A DNA stretch of 64,000 nucleotides, taken from assembly GCF_001750165.1 (NCBI RefSeq), contig NZ_CP015411.1:4784501-4848500 (forward strand). Reading direction: 5' to 3'. Below the pieces are notes generated by a model that did not search any database, was not told the origin of the DNA, and saw only the letters and a list, made by a program, of their open reading frames with translations. The DNA is from Pseudoalteromonas luteoviolacea (lineage in GTDB: Bacteria; Pseudomonadota; Gammaproteobacteria; Enterobacterales; Alteromonadaceae). Both the position numbers and the translations under genes were made by a program. Positions 36,019 to 43,862 of the stretch are shown piece after piece. The first letter of the stretch is position 1, and the number at the start of each line of letters is the position of its first letter.

Positions 36019-36438
36019 ATGGCGATGATGAATGACGGTGACCAAGACGAGTTTGCACTCAATAATGAGATCAACATGACACCGTTTATCGATGTGATGT
36101 TAGTGTTACTGATCATCTTCATGGTTGCAGCGCCCTTATCTACGGTGTCAGTGCCGCTCGAACTGCCAGGTGCCAAAGCACAAGCGCATACCTTAGATCA
36201 AAATCAATTGATTTTGTCCCTAGATAAAGATTTACAACTCTTTTTAGGCGACCAAGCCGTATCGCACTCAGAGTTGGCAGCTGCACTGAATGCTGCAAGC
36301 CAACATAACCCAGATAAAATCGTATTTATTCGTGCGGATGAACAAGTCGATTATGGCAATTTAATGGCCACGTTAAACACACTCCGAGACATTGGCTACC
36401 TTAATGTCTCTTTGGTCGGTGAAGAGGACTTAAATTAG
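36019..36438 (+). CDS. exbD: ExbD/TolR family protein
   Basis: A 139-residue protein with one TM segment containing the proton-channel Asp (NMTPFIDVMLVLLIIFMV) and a periplasmic domain (IFIRADEQVDYGNLMATLNT). It partners with ExbB. The next gene starts directly at its stop codon, so translation is coupled. Confidence 0.93.
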   Translation: MAMMNDGDQDEFALNNEINMTPFIDVMLVLLIIFMVAAPLSTVSVPLELPGAKAQAHTLDQNQLILSLDKDLQLFLGDQAVSHSELAAALNAASQHNPDKIVFIRADEQVDYGNLMATLNTLRDIGYLNVSLVGEEDLN

Positions 36439-37263
36439 GTGCTCACTCGGCGTGATTGGTTGTTCGGATTTATTTGGGCGCTTGGGCTACACCTTGCTAT
36501 TTTGGGCATTGTGATGTGGGGCTGGCAACCACACACGCCAGCTCAGCCCAACGTATCCACAGCCCCTTTTGTCGTTAAGTTGGCACCTTTGGCCAAAGCC
36601 GCCAGTCAGTCTCAAGAGCTGCACAGCTCGCAAGCGCAATCAGCCAGCATACCTACACCGCTGGAGCCCCAAAATACCACGGCGACTAATATTGGATTGG
36701 CACATGATGGGCGGCTCGACATAGCTAAAAAACCAGAGCCAAAAGCGGTAGATCCGGCACCAAAGCCAGAAACACAAAAACAACGTGCGCCTAAAAAAAC
36801 GGCCGAGTTAGCGCCTCAAAAGCCCCAGCCGATTCAGCAGCCTGACATACCAAAACACGTGACTGATCAACCTGAACAGCAAGAGAGTATCGCCAGTGCC
36901 GCAAAAGAAATACAAGCCGATGCCCCTGCACAGCAAAATCAAGCCCAGCAGCAAGGCCAAGACACCCAGCTGGCCTTGGTCGCTGCACAAAACTGGCAAG
37001 CTCAGCTGATTGCTCACCTTGCAAAGAAAAAGCGCTATCCTACAATGGCACGTAAAAGACGCCAAGAAGCCACAGTCATGGTGAGCTTTGTCATTGATGA
37101 CAAAGGACAGGCGCAATACATAGAAGTGGTACAGGCATCTCGCTATCCACTGCTCAACAAGGAAGCAAAAAGCGTCGTTAAACGCGCACAACCTCTGCCC
37201 TTACCACCCGAGAATATGTTAAACAATAAAGTTATGGTGCCCGTCAGATTTTATTTACTTTAA
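36439..37263 (+). CDS. hasB: TonB-family energy transducer (HasB-like)
   Basis: A 274-residue TonB protein starting with GTG immediately after the exbD stop. The N-terminal TM anchor (FIWALGLHLAILGIVMWGW, with the TonB-type His near residue 18) is followed by a Pro/Gln/Lys-rich periplasmic spanner (about 80-185) and a C-terminal TonB domain (about 190-274; KKRYPTMARKRRQEATVMVS, then VQASRYPLLNKEAKSVV). As in Serratia, where HasB is dedicated to HasR, its location suggests service to this receptor. The name hasB is therefore positional. Confidence 0.88.
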   Translation: MLTRRDWLFGFIWALGLHLAILGIVMWGWQPHTPAQPNVSTAPFVVKLAPLAKAASQSQELHSSQAQSASIPTPLEPQNTTATNIGLAHDGRLDIAKKPEPKAVDPAPKPETQKQRAPKKTAELAPQKPQPIQQPDIPKHVTDQPEQQESIASAAKEIQADAPAQQNQAQQQGQDTQLALVAAQNWQAQLIAHLAKKKRYPTMARKRRQEATVMVSFVIDDKGQAQYIEVVQASRYPLLNKEAKSVVKRAQPLPLPPENMLNNKVMVPVRFYLL

Positions 37264-37348
37264 CAAGTGAGAAACACGCCGACATAATAAAATACGCAAC
37301 TCATACCTTAAACAGGCCATAGCGCAATATTAACCCCCATTTAAAACA

Positions 37349-37627
37349 CTAGTAAATAGACGCTATATTATTTTCTTTTCCAGTATACTTTATAAACGGA
37401 CAATCAAAGTCATCACCAAAAATCAAATATATCTCATAAAGTTGGGCTACTGTCATTACAGTCCTGCCAGTTTCAAAATTGCTAATAGTCGCTTGATCTA
37501 CACTCAACTTTGCACCAAGCTGAGTTTGAGTCAGATTATTCCTTTTTCTAAGTCCGCGTAAATTATGCTGAACCTCAGACATTAAGTTATTTACTTTAAT
37601 TTTTCGTCTTATGACATTATTTTTCAT
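37349..37627 (-). CDS. XRE-family transcriptional regulator, paralogue of the one at 44393
   Basis: About 92 residues with a Cro/C1-type HTH at the centre (LRKRNNLTQTQLGAKLSVDQ, then ATISNFETGRTVMTVAQLYE). The start at 37627 has GAGGGAA at good spacing; seven more codons are open upstream. The HTH is strikingly like that at 44393 (shared VDQATISN, YLIFG/FLIFG and DF), so these two regulators at the ends of an accessory island are duplicates. It faces away from the XRE gene at 37906. No membrane-protein or peptide gene follows it, so it may be the surviving part of a third module. Confidence 0.8.
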   Translation of the reverse strand: MKNNVIRRKIKVNNLMSEVQHNLRGLRKRNNLTQTQLGAKLSVDQATISNFETGRTVMTVAQLYEIYLIFGDDFDCPFIKYTGKENNIASIY

Positions 37628-37905
37628 CGTTTCCCTCGAAAACATCACTAAAAAGCTGCGTTCACAACTGTTTTCTTATTTACTTATGAAAATGCATTGT
37701 TAATAATATAAGGTGCTTAATGTGGAAAAATCTTCGAATTTTATAAAAAGGACTATTTATGAGAAATTTTCTTACCTCCAGCATTTTTGTCAAAATTCAA
37801 GGCTTGATATAGCTATTCTAACTAGAGCGGTTCTACGACATAGGTAACGACCAATATAGTTTTATTAGACAAAACCTTTGATATTTATCCAAAAGGAAAT
37901 CAAAT
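37628..37905. other. Divergent promoter region between two XRE genes
   Basis: An AT-rich stretch of 278 bp between XRE genes reading outward. A 17-codon frame from 37759 with a ribosome site is seen but too short to call. No clear inverted-repeat operator was found by eye. Confidence 0.5.
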
Positions 37906-38154
37906 GTGATAAGCGGTGACGACCTCAAAGCTATGCGCAAAAAAGCAGGCTTCACGCAAAAGCAAATGGCCGATAAGCTCAATATCACCAGAGAAACCGT
38001 GAGTAATTATGAGCTTGGGGTCGGTGAGCCACGGATTAGTCATTTTTTCAAATGGCTCGCTTATTGTAAAATTGACATTAACCCACTGATGATACAAATT
38101 AACAATGTATCGAACAAATTGGCCGATAAGAACGATATTAAAGATAAGGAATAA
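37906..38154 (+). CDS. Small XRE-family regulator heading double-glycine peptide module 1
   Basis: An 82-residue protein with an HTH (MRKKAGFTQKQMADKLNITR, then ETVSNYELGVGEP) and little else, starting with GTG at 37906 behind AAAAGGA. Its 3' end carries AAGGAATAATTATG, which gives both its own stop and the ribosome site and start of peptide P1, two bases after the stop. It therefore heads an operon of three peptide genes and probably the membrane protein at 38762. Control of the peptide genes or response to them is inferred. Confidence 0.8.
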   Translation: MISGDDLKAMRKKAGFTQKQMADKLNITRETVSNYELGVGEPRISHFFKWLAYCKIDINPLMIQINNVSNKLADKNDIKDKE

Positions 38155-38156
38155 TT

Positions 38157-38252
38157 ATGACACCACTCAATTCAGCATCTCTCAAAAAAGTCATTGGCGG
38201 CTCAATGTGGAAACCAAACCATCCTCATGTAATAAAAGTTATAAAAAAATAA
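38157..38252 (+). CDS. Double-glycine leader peptide P1 (31 aa)
   Basis: A 31-codon ORF coupled to the XRE gene. The leader MTPLNSASLKKVIGG ends in Gly-Gly with hydrophobic residues at -4 and -7, the pattern recognised by C39-peptidase exporters. The predicted 16-residue core begins SMWKPNHP and is basic. P2 and P3 share leader and core start (S-[MIV]-[WY]-[KR]-P-x-x-P), and the AAGGA ribosome sites are identical. It has no Cys. Likely a secreted signal or bacteriocin-like peptide; neither is proven. Confidence 0.7.
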   Translation: MTPLNSASLKKVIGGSMWKPNHPHVIKVIKK

Positions 38253-38302
38253 ATATGATGGATAATTACGACCTCTAAATACGCGCTTCACTGAATACAA
38301 TA

Positions 38303-38340
38303 GGCCGTTCACAAATACATTAAAGAAAGGAATAATTATG
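38303..38340 (+). repeat. 38-bp direct repeat before peptide P2 (partner 38476-38513)
   Basis: The stretch from GGCCGTTCACAAA through AAAGGAATAATTATG is repeated at 38476-38513 with one mismatch in 38. It contains the ribosome site and start codon of P2; its partner does the same for P3. The right half also matches the end of the XRE gene before P1 (AAGGAATAATTATG), showing that the peptide genes multiplied with a piece of the XRE tail. Confidence 0.9.
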
Positions 38341-38463
38341 ACACCACTTCACCCTGTGTCACTCGATAAAGTAGTAGGGGGCTCTATATGGAAGCCAACC
38401 TACCCTGAAAAACAAAAATTATTAAAATATACAACAATAACAGTCGATAAAAATAGGCATTAA
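38338..38463 (+). CDS. Double-glycine leader peptide P2 (41 aa)
   Basis: A 41-codon ORF with AAAGGA at good spacing. The leader MTPLHPVSLDKVVGG is nearly identical to that of P1, and the predicted core of 26 residues begins SIWKPTYP and is basic. It has no Cys. It is the middle of three tandem paralogues. Too short for routine gene callers, but the conserved leader, ribosome site and core start support expression. Confidence 0.75.
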   Translation: MTPLHPVSLDKVVGGSIWKPTYPEKQKLLKYTTITVDKNRH

Positions 38464-38475
38464 CTCAAAGCATCT

Positions 38476-38513
38476 GGCCGTTCACAAAGACATTAAAGAA
38501 AGGAATAATTATG
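38476..38513 (+). repeat. 38-bp direct repeat before peptide P3 (partner 38303-38340)
   Basis: The second copy of the 38-bp repeat, 37 of 38 identical. It provides the ribosome site and ATG of P3. Confidence 0.9.
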
Positions 38514-38639
38514 ATATTACTTAACCCAGCGTGTTTCAATAAAGTTGTTGGGGGCTCTGTATATAGACCAAACCGACCTCATTCGGTAAAAAAAATTACT
38601 TTCCCAAGTAATTGCGTTTCACCTTCGACTAAAGGCTAA
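38511..38639 (+). CDS. Double-glycine leader peptide P3 (42 aa)
   Basis: A 42-codon ORF. The leader MILLNPACFNKVVGG has diverged in its first half but keeps KVVGG. The core begins SVYRPNRP, matching P1 and P2 in pattern, then ends Ser/Thr-rich with one Cys. A single core Cys argues against a lanthipeptide. About 120 bp separate it from the membrane-protein gene. Confidence 0.72.
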   Translation: MILLNPACFNKVVGGSVYRPNRPHSVKKITFPSNCVSPSTKG

Positions 38640-38761
38640 GTATCACTGCCAACAACGTGGAAAAGAAACTGACTCGTACATTGGACCATATTAGGCTTTT
38701 GTCAATTACAAATTTTAACCGATACATTCAACTTTAAAATTTAGAGTAAGCAATTAAAACT

Positions 38762-39346
38762 ATGAAATTAGCACATCTTATATTTGCGACAGTAATTGCC
38801 CTCACGGCTTTTTATATTCAAATTGACAACCCAAGTAAAGTCATACACTTGTATATTTCAACATTAGCATTCTGCTTTACTTTTGGCATATATAAAAACG
38901 AACCTAACATTTATCACATATCAATTATATTATTTTTAATTGCTATAAGTGAGCATCTTATATTCTCATATGGGCTTGTAAACTTAGGGAAAAATAATGA
39001 TAATTATTTGGTTGTTGGTACCGTAGTGTTTGGTATACAGCTATTAATCAACCTATTTGCCATTATACTGTTTATCTTTCGAGTGCAAATATCACGGCTT
39101 TTTTCAAGTTCAAGCAAGATAATACTCACCGACTTTGATGGCCTTTTTCACTGGGTATTCATTGCAGCAAGTTTTATGAATATCTTGGCCCTGATTGAAA
39201 ATGCTTTGAGAAATGGCCTTGGCTGGCTATCTCTAACATTTTTTTATGACATCTATCCAACGTTTGGATATGCACTCATTGCTGTGACCTGTGGCTTACT
39301 GCTTACCATGGTGATCATACAGTTAAAAAATAAGCAATTGACTTAA
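38762..39346 (+). CDS. Polytopic membrane protein of peptide module 1 (194 aa)
   Basis: A 194-residue, very hydrophobic protein with about six TM segments (first MKLAHLIFATVIALTAFYIQ). One polar loop near 112-125 contains SSSSKIILTDFDG. No enzyme motif or known family is visible. It follows the three GG-leader peptide genes on the same strand. Module 2 likewise has a polytopic protein of about 180 residues (43846), so a paired role as immunity protein, peptide sensor or transporter helper is a fair inference. Confidence 0.7.
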   Translation: MKLAHLIFATVIALTAFYIQIDNPSKVIHLYISTLAFCFTFGIYKNEPNIYHISIILFLIAISEHLIFSYGLVNLGKNNDNYLVVGTVVFGIQLLINLFAIILFIFRVQISRLFSSSSKIILTDFDGLFHWVFIAASFMNILALIENALRNGLGWLSLTFFYDIYPTFGYALIAVTCGLLLTMVIIQLKNKQLT

Positions 39347-39425
39347 AACCTCACTTATTTTTCTCTGTAAAAATGAATATTTACATGCATTGTTGTGATC
39401 AACTAGCAAAATAGCTTAAAAAAAT

Positions 39426-39448
39426 AAGTGCCAGACCCTCTGGCACTT
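39426..39448. terminator. Stem-loop terminator after module 1
   Basis: AAGTGCCAGA (39426-39435) and TCTGGCACTT (39439-39448) form a perfect 10-bp stem with a CCC loop. The T-run lies on the minus-strand side, so it is strongest for leftward transcripts but can also close the module rightward. Confidence 0.65.
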
Positions 39449-40340
39449 ACTATTTAAGTCCATGTACTACTTTAATTGTCTGTATTTAGACTTGTTACCC
39501 ACTTTTCAATACCTCAAGAACAACCCCTCTGCGGCGAAAACGCATCACCCCAACCCCAGTCGCACATAGAACAATTTATATTTAATTTCAGATAGTTAAC
39601 AAGGACCTTCAAACGCTAGTGCTCCCTACATCGCACTGCTGCCTCTGGCCATTCACCACGTCATAAACTAACTCGCCAAAACCTGTGCTGTTTCCATCAA
39701 AAACATCACCTTTTTACTTTGCTCAGCAACTCGTTATGTCAATCATACTCAATGGACAATGAGTTGTAGGGAAACCACACTCAGAAAAGGCGCTTGGAAA
39801 TCCTTTGAGCATGGCGCACTCCATTGATTCAAAGCCACCAGTAAGCGGCCCTTACGTGTTGGGTAACACCTTACTTTTTATGCTACTGACACACGCAGTG
39901 TCTAAGCGCTTGGTGGCCATAAATGTGCTGAGCCTAGGCCATACTGTATCGATAATGATACAAACACAGAGCACCAAAAACCTAAATTGCAAAAGCGCCC
40001 TGTAGATCGCCCTTGGTAAAAGCCAAATGGGGCAAATCGCCTTCGCCAACTGGCTTGAAAAATCATCTACTTACCCTTCATCAAACTCAGGCTTACTTAC
40101 CAAAGATATCAAATTCGCCATAAACCAAAAGCCATAAGCAACTGATTAATTAAATAAAATAATAAAATCTCATCCACACAGCACTTTTTTATGTTGTATA
40201 GACAAGTGATTAAATTGAAAATCGGCAGGTTTGTAATAATTGGGCTAATCTTAATTTATCTCTTCATTCAATGTAGGCAGACACTGCCTCATTAGTTGCC
40301 CAAATGATGGCATGTTTTATAGGGATAGACTGACTAGATC
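39449..40340. other. Non-coding or decayed sequence
   Basis: About 0.9 kb without a convincing gene. Short frames occur (e.g. 39805-40005), but none has a ribosome site or a recognisable product. A frame ending near 40138 reads like a worn C-terminus, but I could not assign it. The composition resembles degraded genes, in keeping with the frameshifted gene that follows. Confidence 0.5.
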
Positions 40341-40936
40341 ATGCAAAAGAGCAATCATAAAAATTTAGTTATTGTTATTTCTTTTTTGGCCATGGCCGTG
40401 GTGTTTGCGATTGATGCACAAATCCCACTAGGCGTTGCGGGGGGCGTCCCGCATATCATTCCAACTTAATCTCTTTATGGGCAAAAAATACTAGATTTAC
40501 CCTTACGTTAGCCGTACTTGGTTCTTGTTTAACCATCTTCGCCTTTTATATTTCACCAAGCGGCGGAGAGCTCTGGAAGGTCATGTTTAATCGTGGTATT
40601 GCATTAGTCGCAATTTTGGCCTGTGCATTACTCACCATCAAGTACTTTAGCGAGCTAACCAAGCAAGTTGCTTTGGAAAAAGAGCTGGAGAAAATCCAAA
40701 TTTATCGTGAGACCATAGCGGGTGTGAATCACCTCGTCAAAAACCTACAGAGCAACTTTTTAATCATTAATCACTCTGAAAAGCTCAAAGAGGACCTTGG
40801 AGAAGAGACCATACACGCATTAAACGCTTCGTCGCGAGAGGTTCGAGACATTCTCGATAAACTGGGAGAATTAGAAGATGTCACCCCCGAAGTCATTTCA
40901 GACATTGCCTATTCAAATGTCAATCAAACTAAATAA
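40341..40936 (+). pseudogene. Frameshifted sensor-kinase-like membrane protein
   Basis: The frame from ATG 40341 (MQKSNHKNLVIVISFLAMAV, then GVAGGVPHI) stops at 40469. The same protein continues in another frame from about 40463 (LISLWAKNTRF, PSGGELWKVMFNRGIALVAI) to 40936, so there are two extra bases or one missing base near 40461. The joined product has three to four TM segments like the N-terminal sensors of some histidine kinases. A helix with VNHLVKNLQSNFLIINHSEK resembles a DHp domain but lacks an ATPase domain. It is either truncated or a kinase remnant. A sequencing error cannot be excluded. Confidence 0.7.
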
Positions 40937-41487
40937 ATCAAAGATATACACCTTAAGTTATCCGAGCACAGAAGATGAGCGCCAAAACTGCGGTAACTAA
41001 CTCAGCCTCCTCTTGCGACCTAAAGTGACATACCTGCACCACACAATTTACCTATAAACGCCTACTGCCTCCTTATGTCTCTAGGGGTTATTCTCCCGTA
41101 TATCGAATATGCCATAGCGGCTTGGTACAAATAGCATAACTCTTTACCTAATTAGACAGATCAGCGATAGACAGTCACGCCAATATGCCAAGCAGCAATG
41201 TGCTCCAACTCGACACTGACATTAAAGTAGCCACTCAAAAGCAACGAATAACGCATATACGTCGAATTGGTAATAGTCATGATAGCGACGCTGTTGAGAT
41301 AGTGAACTACATTAAATGTGCCTATAGCACGACTGAAGCGCCACCCACTAACGTAAGAAGCGGTGTTTTCGGTCACAAAGAATTATCGATGGTTTGAAAG
41401 ACTATCAAAGCCGACCAAAGGATCTAAATTAACTGACCGAATTACTTTTTAATTATTTGGTTGTTTTAAAATATGCATGGAGGATTT
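40937..41487. other. Intergenic region before the collagen-like gene
   Basis: About 550 bp. A frame at 41185-41397 and its antisense partner have no recognisable product. No promoter or repeat stands out apart from the GGAGG ribosome site at 41479-41483. Confidence 0.5.
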
Positions 41488-43128
41488 ATGAAGCATACTG
41501 CCACACTCACATCTTGTATTTATATAAGCTTGCTCTCTTTAACTACGCTATCAGCGAAGGCTGAAACCATTGTCATAGACAATGAATCTACACACTTTTC
41601 AGTGCTTTCCGGTGACTGGGTTAAGAGTACGTCAGTAGCAGGATATCAAGGTAACGATTATCAGCATGATGGAAATGTTGACACCGTTAGCGAAGTTCAA
41701 TGGCATTTAGGCATTAGCACTAACGCGACTTATGAGGTATTTGCCAGATGGACAACGCACCCTAATCGAGCCAGTAACGCCAGTTATGAGGTCACAGATA
41801 CCAATGGTCGCCACGTGATACAGGTTAACCAGCAACATCGAAATGGCGAGTGGGTATCGCTTGGTATTTTTGATAGGCCCTCTGTCGTAATACTTTCAAA
41901 TCAGCATGCCAACGGATTTATTATTGCGGATGCCGTACAAGCTGTATTGCAAGAGCCGCTTGCAGATTCTGATAATGATGGCATTGTCGATAACGACGAA
42001 ATAACACTATTAAATTCCGATCCAAACAACCCATTTAGTCAAGACCCGACTGGTCATTTAAACGATGCGGATTTTGATAGTGATGATGATGGTTTTGCCA
42101 ATCTATACGAAATTAAAACTGGCTTTGACCCCCTCGATATAAACTCGGTACCACCGCTTTCTTCTGAACAAAATACGTTTACTGGCAATGTAACCATTGA
42201 TGGGGCAATTTTGTTAACACCAAAACTGGCGGAACCTTTTATTTGCTCACAGATCAGCCGTGGCAGTATTTACTATGATGAAAACTTAGACTCTGCCATG
42301 GTTTGCAACGGTCAACAATGGAGCGAATTTAGAGGGCCTCAGGGTGAGAAAGGCCTACAAGGAGATGTCGGTGCACAAGGGTTACAAGGCATTGCGGGTG
42401 TTCAAGGAGAGAGAGGCCCCCAAGGTATTCCAGGGCTAAAGGGCGACAAAGGTGACAAGGGCGCGCAAGGCCCGCAGGGAGCGACTGGTCCACAAGGCCC
42501 TCAAGGTGAAAAAGGAGACATCGTCGTCGTTAGCCAAAGCTTGGCAGAGATATTAGCGAGCAGTAATCACGCCAATAATCAAAAAATCACAGGGATAGCG
42601 CCTCCGACACAAAATAATGATGCCGCCAATAAAGCCTACGTTGACAGCAAAATAGCCGCCCTATCTGCGGGTATTATTCAACAAACCCAGCCTATGGTCT
42701 TTGATGTCTACAACAATGACACAACCACTTATGCCTGTGTAACAAAAGATATTAGAAATCATTGTGCTGATGGTGATGGATGTACCATCCGATTATTGTT
42801 GCAGCATGAAATTAGTGGTACCGATGAAGTGAGAACAATAGATGAACATGTTTATCTAGAGGGCGCGCTTTCAAATAACAACAATACTGGGGTTGCAGGC
42901 TTCACACGACAAGAAGGCGGTGGAGAATATTACTTTAATTTAGGGTTAAGTGCTGGACACAGATACCATATTTTTGATCCATGGGGTTGGGCTTGGGCAT
43001 TTAACTATGTCCACCCTAATTGTAATAATGGAGTCTATGGTCCTGCATTTATAGGCGCCGATAAGTATAAGTTGTCATTTATGTCACACCCGCACGTTAA
43101 GACCAGAGTGGTTATTTATGATAGGTAA
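41488..43128 (+). CDS. Secreted collagen-like protein with golvesin-like and calcium-repeat domains
   Basis: About 546 residues with a signal peptide (MKHTATLTSCIYISLLSLTT). A golvesin-like beta domain (about 25-150; VLSGDWVKSTSVAGYQGNDY, YEVFARWTTHPNRASNASYE) precedes two thrombospondin type 3-like calcium motifs (DSDNDGIVDNDE, DFDSDDDGFANLYE). Then come 21 perfect Gly-X-Y triplets (about 283-345; e.g. GPQGEKGLQGDVGAQGLQG), a tail-fibre-like motif (PTQNNDAANKAYVDSKIAAL) that can trimerise, and a C-terminal domain with Cys pairs. Collagen triplets plus a trimerising segment suggest an extracellular fibre or adhesin. Start chosen for GGAGG just upstream. It lies alone between the peptide modules. 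Confidence 0.8.
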   Translation: MKHTATLTSCIYISLLSLTTLSAKAETIVIDNESTHFSVLSGDWVKSTSVAGYQGNDYQHDGNVDTVSEVQWHLGISTNATYEVFARWTTHPNRASNASYEVTDTNGRHVIQVNQQHRNGEWVSLGIFDRPSVVILSNQHANGFIIADAVQAVLQEPLADSDNDGIVDNDEITLLNSDPNNPFSQDPTGHLNDADFDSDDDGFANLYEIKTGFDPLDINSVPPLSSEQNTFTGNVTIDGAILLTPKLAEPFICSQISRGSIYYDENLDSAMVCNGQQWSEFRGPQGEKGLQGDVGAQGLQGIAGVQGERGPQGIPGLKGDKGDKGAQGPQGATGPQGPQGEKGDIVVVSQSLAEILASSNHANNQKITGIAPPTQNNDAANKAYVDSKIAALSAGIIQQTQPMVFDVYNNDTTTYACVTKDIRNHCADGDGCTIRLLLQHEISGTDEVRTIDEHVYLEGALSNNNNTGVAGFTRQEGGGEYYFNLGLSAGHRYHIFDPWGWAWAFNYVHPNCNNGVYGPAFIGADKYKLSFMSHPHVKTRVVIYDR

Positions 43129-43541
43129 TGTACTTCGTTCTTGCTGGGAATATTTTCAATTAGAAAATTACCAAAAGCCCAAGTTGCAATGAAACTTTAA
43201 TAGCGGGTGACACGTTATTGCTCACTCGCCTTGCTGGAGGTGAGTTCATTTAGCATTCGAGTTTTACCACTTATAAGATCTCTTGTTCAGTGACTATCTG
43301 CCAAGGGATCTACTTTTCAAACCAAAAGCGTTTCTCGAACTCGAATATTTCTATTTTTCACTGCGTTTCAAATGAGTAGAGTTAATAAGCTGCTTTACGT
43401 AAATCAGACCTCGTTTGTGCCCGTCGACTTTATCTAGTCGCTTAGTACGTTGCTGAATATATGATTTATTCAAGTCTTTATCGAGAAAAAACTGAAACTT
43501 AATACCTTAGAGTTAGCTTAGAATTTTATAAATTTATACAT
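43129..43541. other. Intergenic region with a short decayed frame
   Basis: About 410 bp between convergent units. On the minus strand a start-less frame of about 50 codons (QQRTKRLDKVDGHKRGLIYV, then LINSTHLKRSEK) looks protein-like, but I cannot assign it. A weak stem-loop near 43206-43230 may end the collagen-like transcript. Confidence 0.4.
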
Positions 43542-43570
43542 AAAAAGAAGCGCAATTAGCGCTTCTTTTT
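43542..43570. terminator. Strong bidirectional terminator closing peptide module 2
   Basis: AAAAAGAAGCGC (43542-43553) and GCGCTTCTTTTT (43559-43570) form a perfect 12-bp stem with a 5-nt loop and A/T tracts on both sides. It lies 4 bp past the stop of peptide B. Confidence 0.85.
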
Positions 43571-43573
43571 AAT

Positions 43574-43705
43574 TTATAATTTCGGCAGAGATGGCACTTC
43601 AAAAGAAACTTGTTGAGATTGATCTCTTTCTGGAACGCCAGGCCCGTTAATAATTCCAGTGCCACCACGTACATTTCTAAAATCTTTTGTGCTCAACTGA
43701 ATCAT
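43574..43705 (-). CDS. Double-glycine leader peptide B (43 aa)
   Basis: A 43-codon ORF. The leader MIQLSTKDFRNVRGG resembles bacteriocin-type double-glycine leaders. The 28-residue predicted core begins TGIINGPGVPERD and has no Cys. It shares its first codons, GGAGGG ribosome site and the core triplet PER with peptide A just upstream. The 75 bp before it is a copy of the end of the membrane-protein gene. It is last in the module and followed by a strong terminator. Confidence 0.72.
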   Translation of the reverse strand: MIQLSTKDFRNVRGGTGIINGPGVPERDQSQQVSFEVPSLPKL

Positions 43706-43777
43706 ATTTTATACCCTCCTTTTCCCGCTTTACTGCATTTTTTGTGTAGCTTAATATCATTCCACACAAAACAATAT
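43703..43777 (-). repeat. 75-bp direct repeat before peptide B (partner 43860-43934)
   Basis: Aligned ungapped with 43860-43934, 67 of 75 bases match. In the partner the sequence is the coding 3' end of the membrane-protein gene; here it is non-coding leader of peptide B. Both contain the GGAGGG ribosome site. It records a tandem duplication that carried a peptide gene together with the tail of the gene before it. Confidence 0.9.
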
Positions 43778-43778
43778 A

Positions 43779-43862
43779 CTACTCTCTCTCAGGAAGATCT
43801 GGCGCATCAACACCGCCGCCACCATATATTTTTTTCAGTTCACTTTCATTCAACTGCATCAT
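43779..43862 (-). CDS. Double-glycine leader peptide A (27 aa)
   Basis: A 27-codon ORF. The leader MMQLNESELKKIYGG fits the classic pattern (Leu, Glu-Leu, hydrophobic, Gly-Gly) of peptides cut by C39-type ABC exporters. The predicted 12-residue core is GGVDAPDLPERE, acidic and without Cys. Its start lies inside the 3' end of the membrane-protein gene (17-nt overlap), with the ribosome site AAGGAGGG in that gene. A repeat (43860-43934) covers the same stretch. Confidence 0.72.
   Translation of the reverse strand: MMQLNESELKKIYGGGGVDAPDLPERE

Noticed and set aside
38303..38513. Repeats as a CRISPR array
   Set aside because: Only two or three 38-bp copies, each at a peptide-gene start, with coding sequence between them.
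37906..38639. XRE plus small ORFs as a type II toxin-antitoxin system
   Set aside because: The small ORFs are three paralogues with conserved Gly-Gly leaders rather than a toxin fold, and the repeat structure fits secreted peptides better.
39449..40140. Transposase remnant in the gene-poor stretch
   Set aside because: Fragments of protein-like sequence occur, but none matches a transposase motif I can name, and no terminal inverted repeats or target-site copies were seen.
41161..41397. Sense and antisense ORFs before the collagen-like gene
   Set aside because: They overlap each other, lack ribosome sites and show no recognisable family.
38157..43862. GG peptides as lanthipeptide precursors for the right-edge dehydratase
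   Set aside because: Four of five cores have no Cys and the fifth has one, so thioether rings are not possible. The distance is also about 20 kb.
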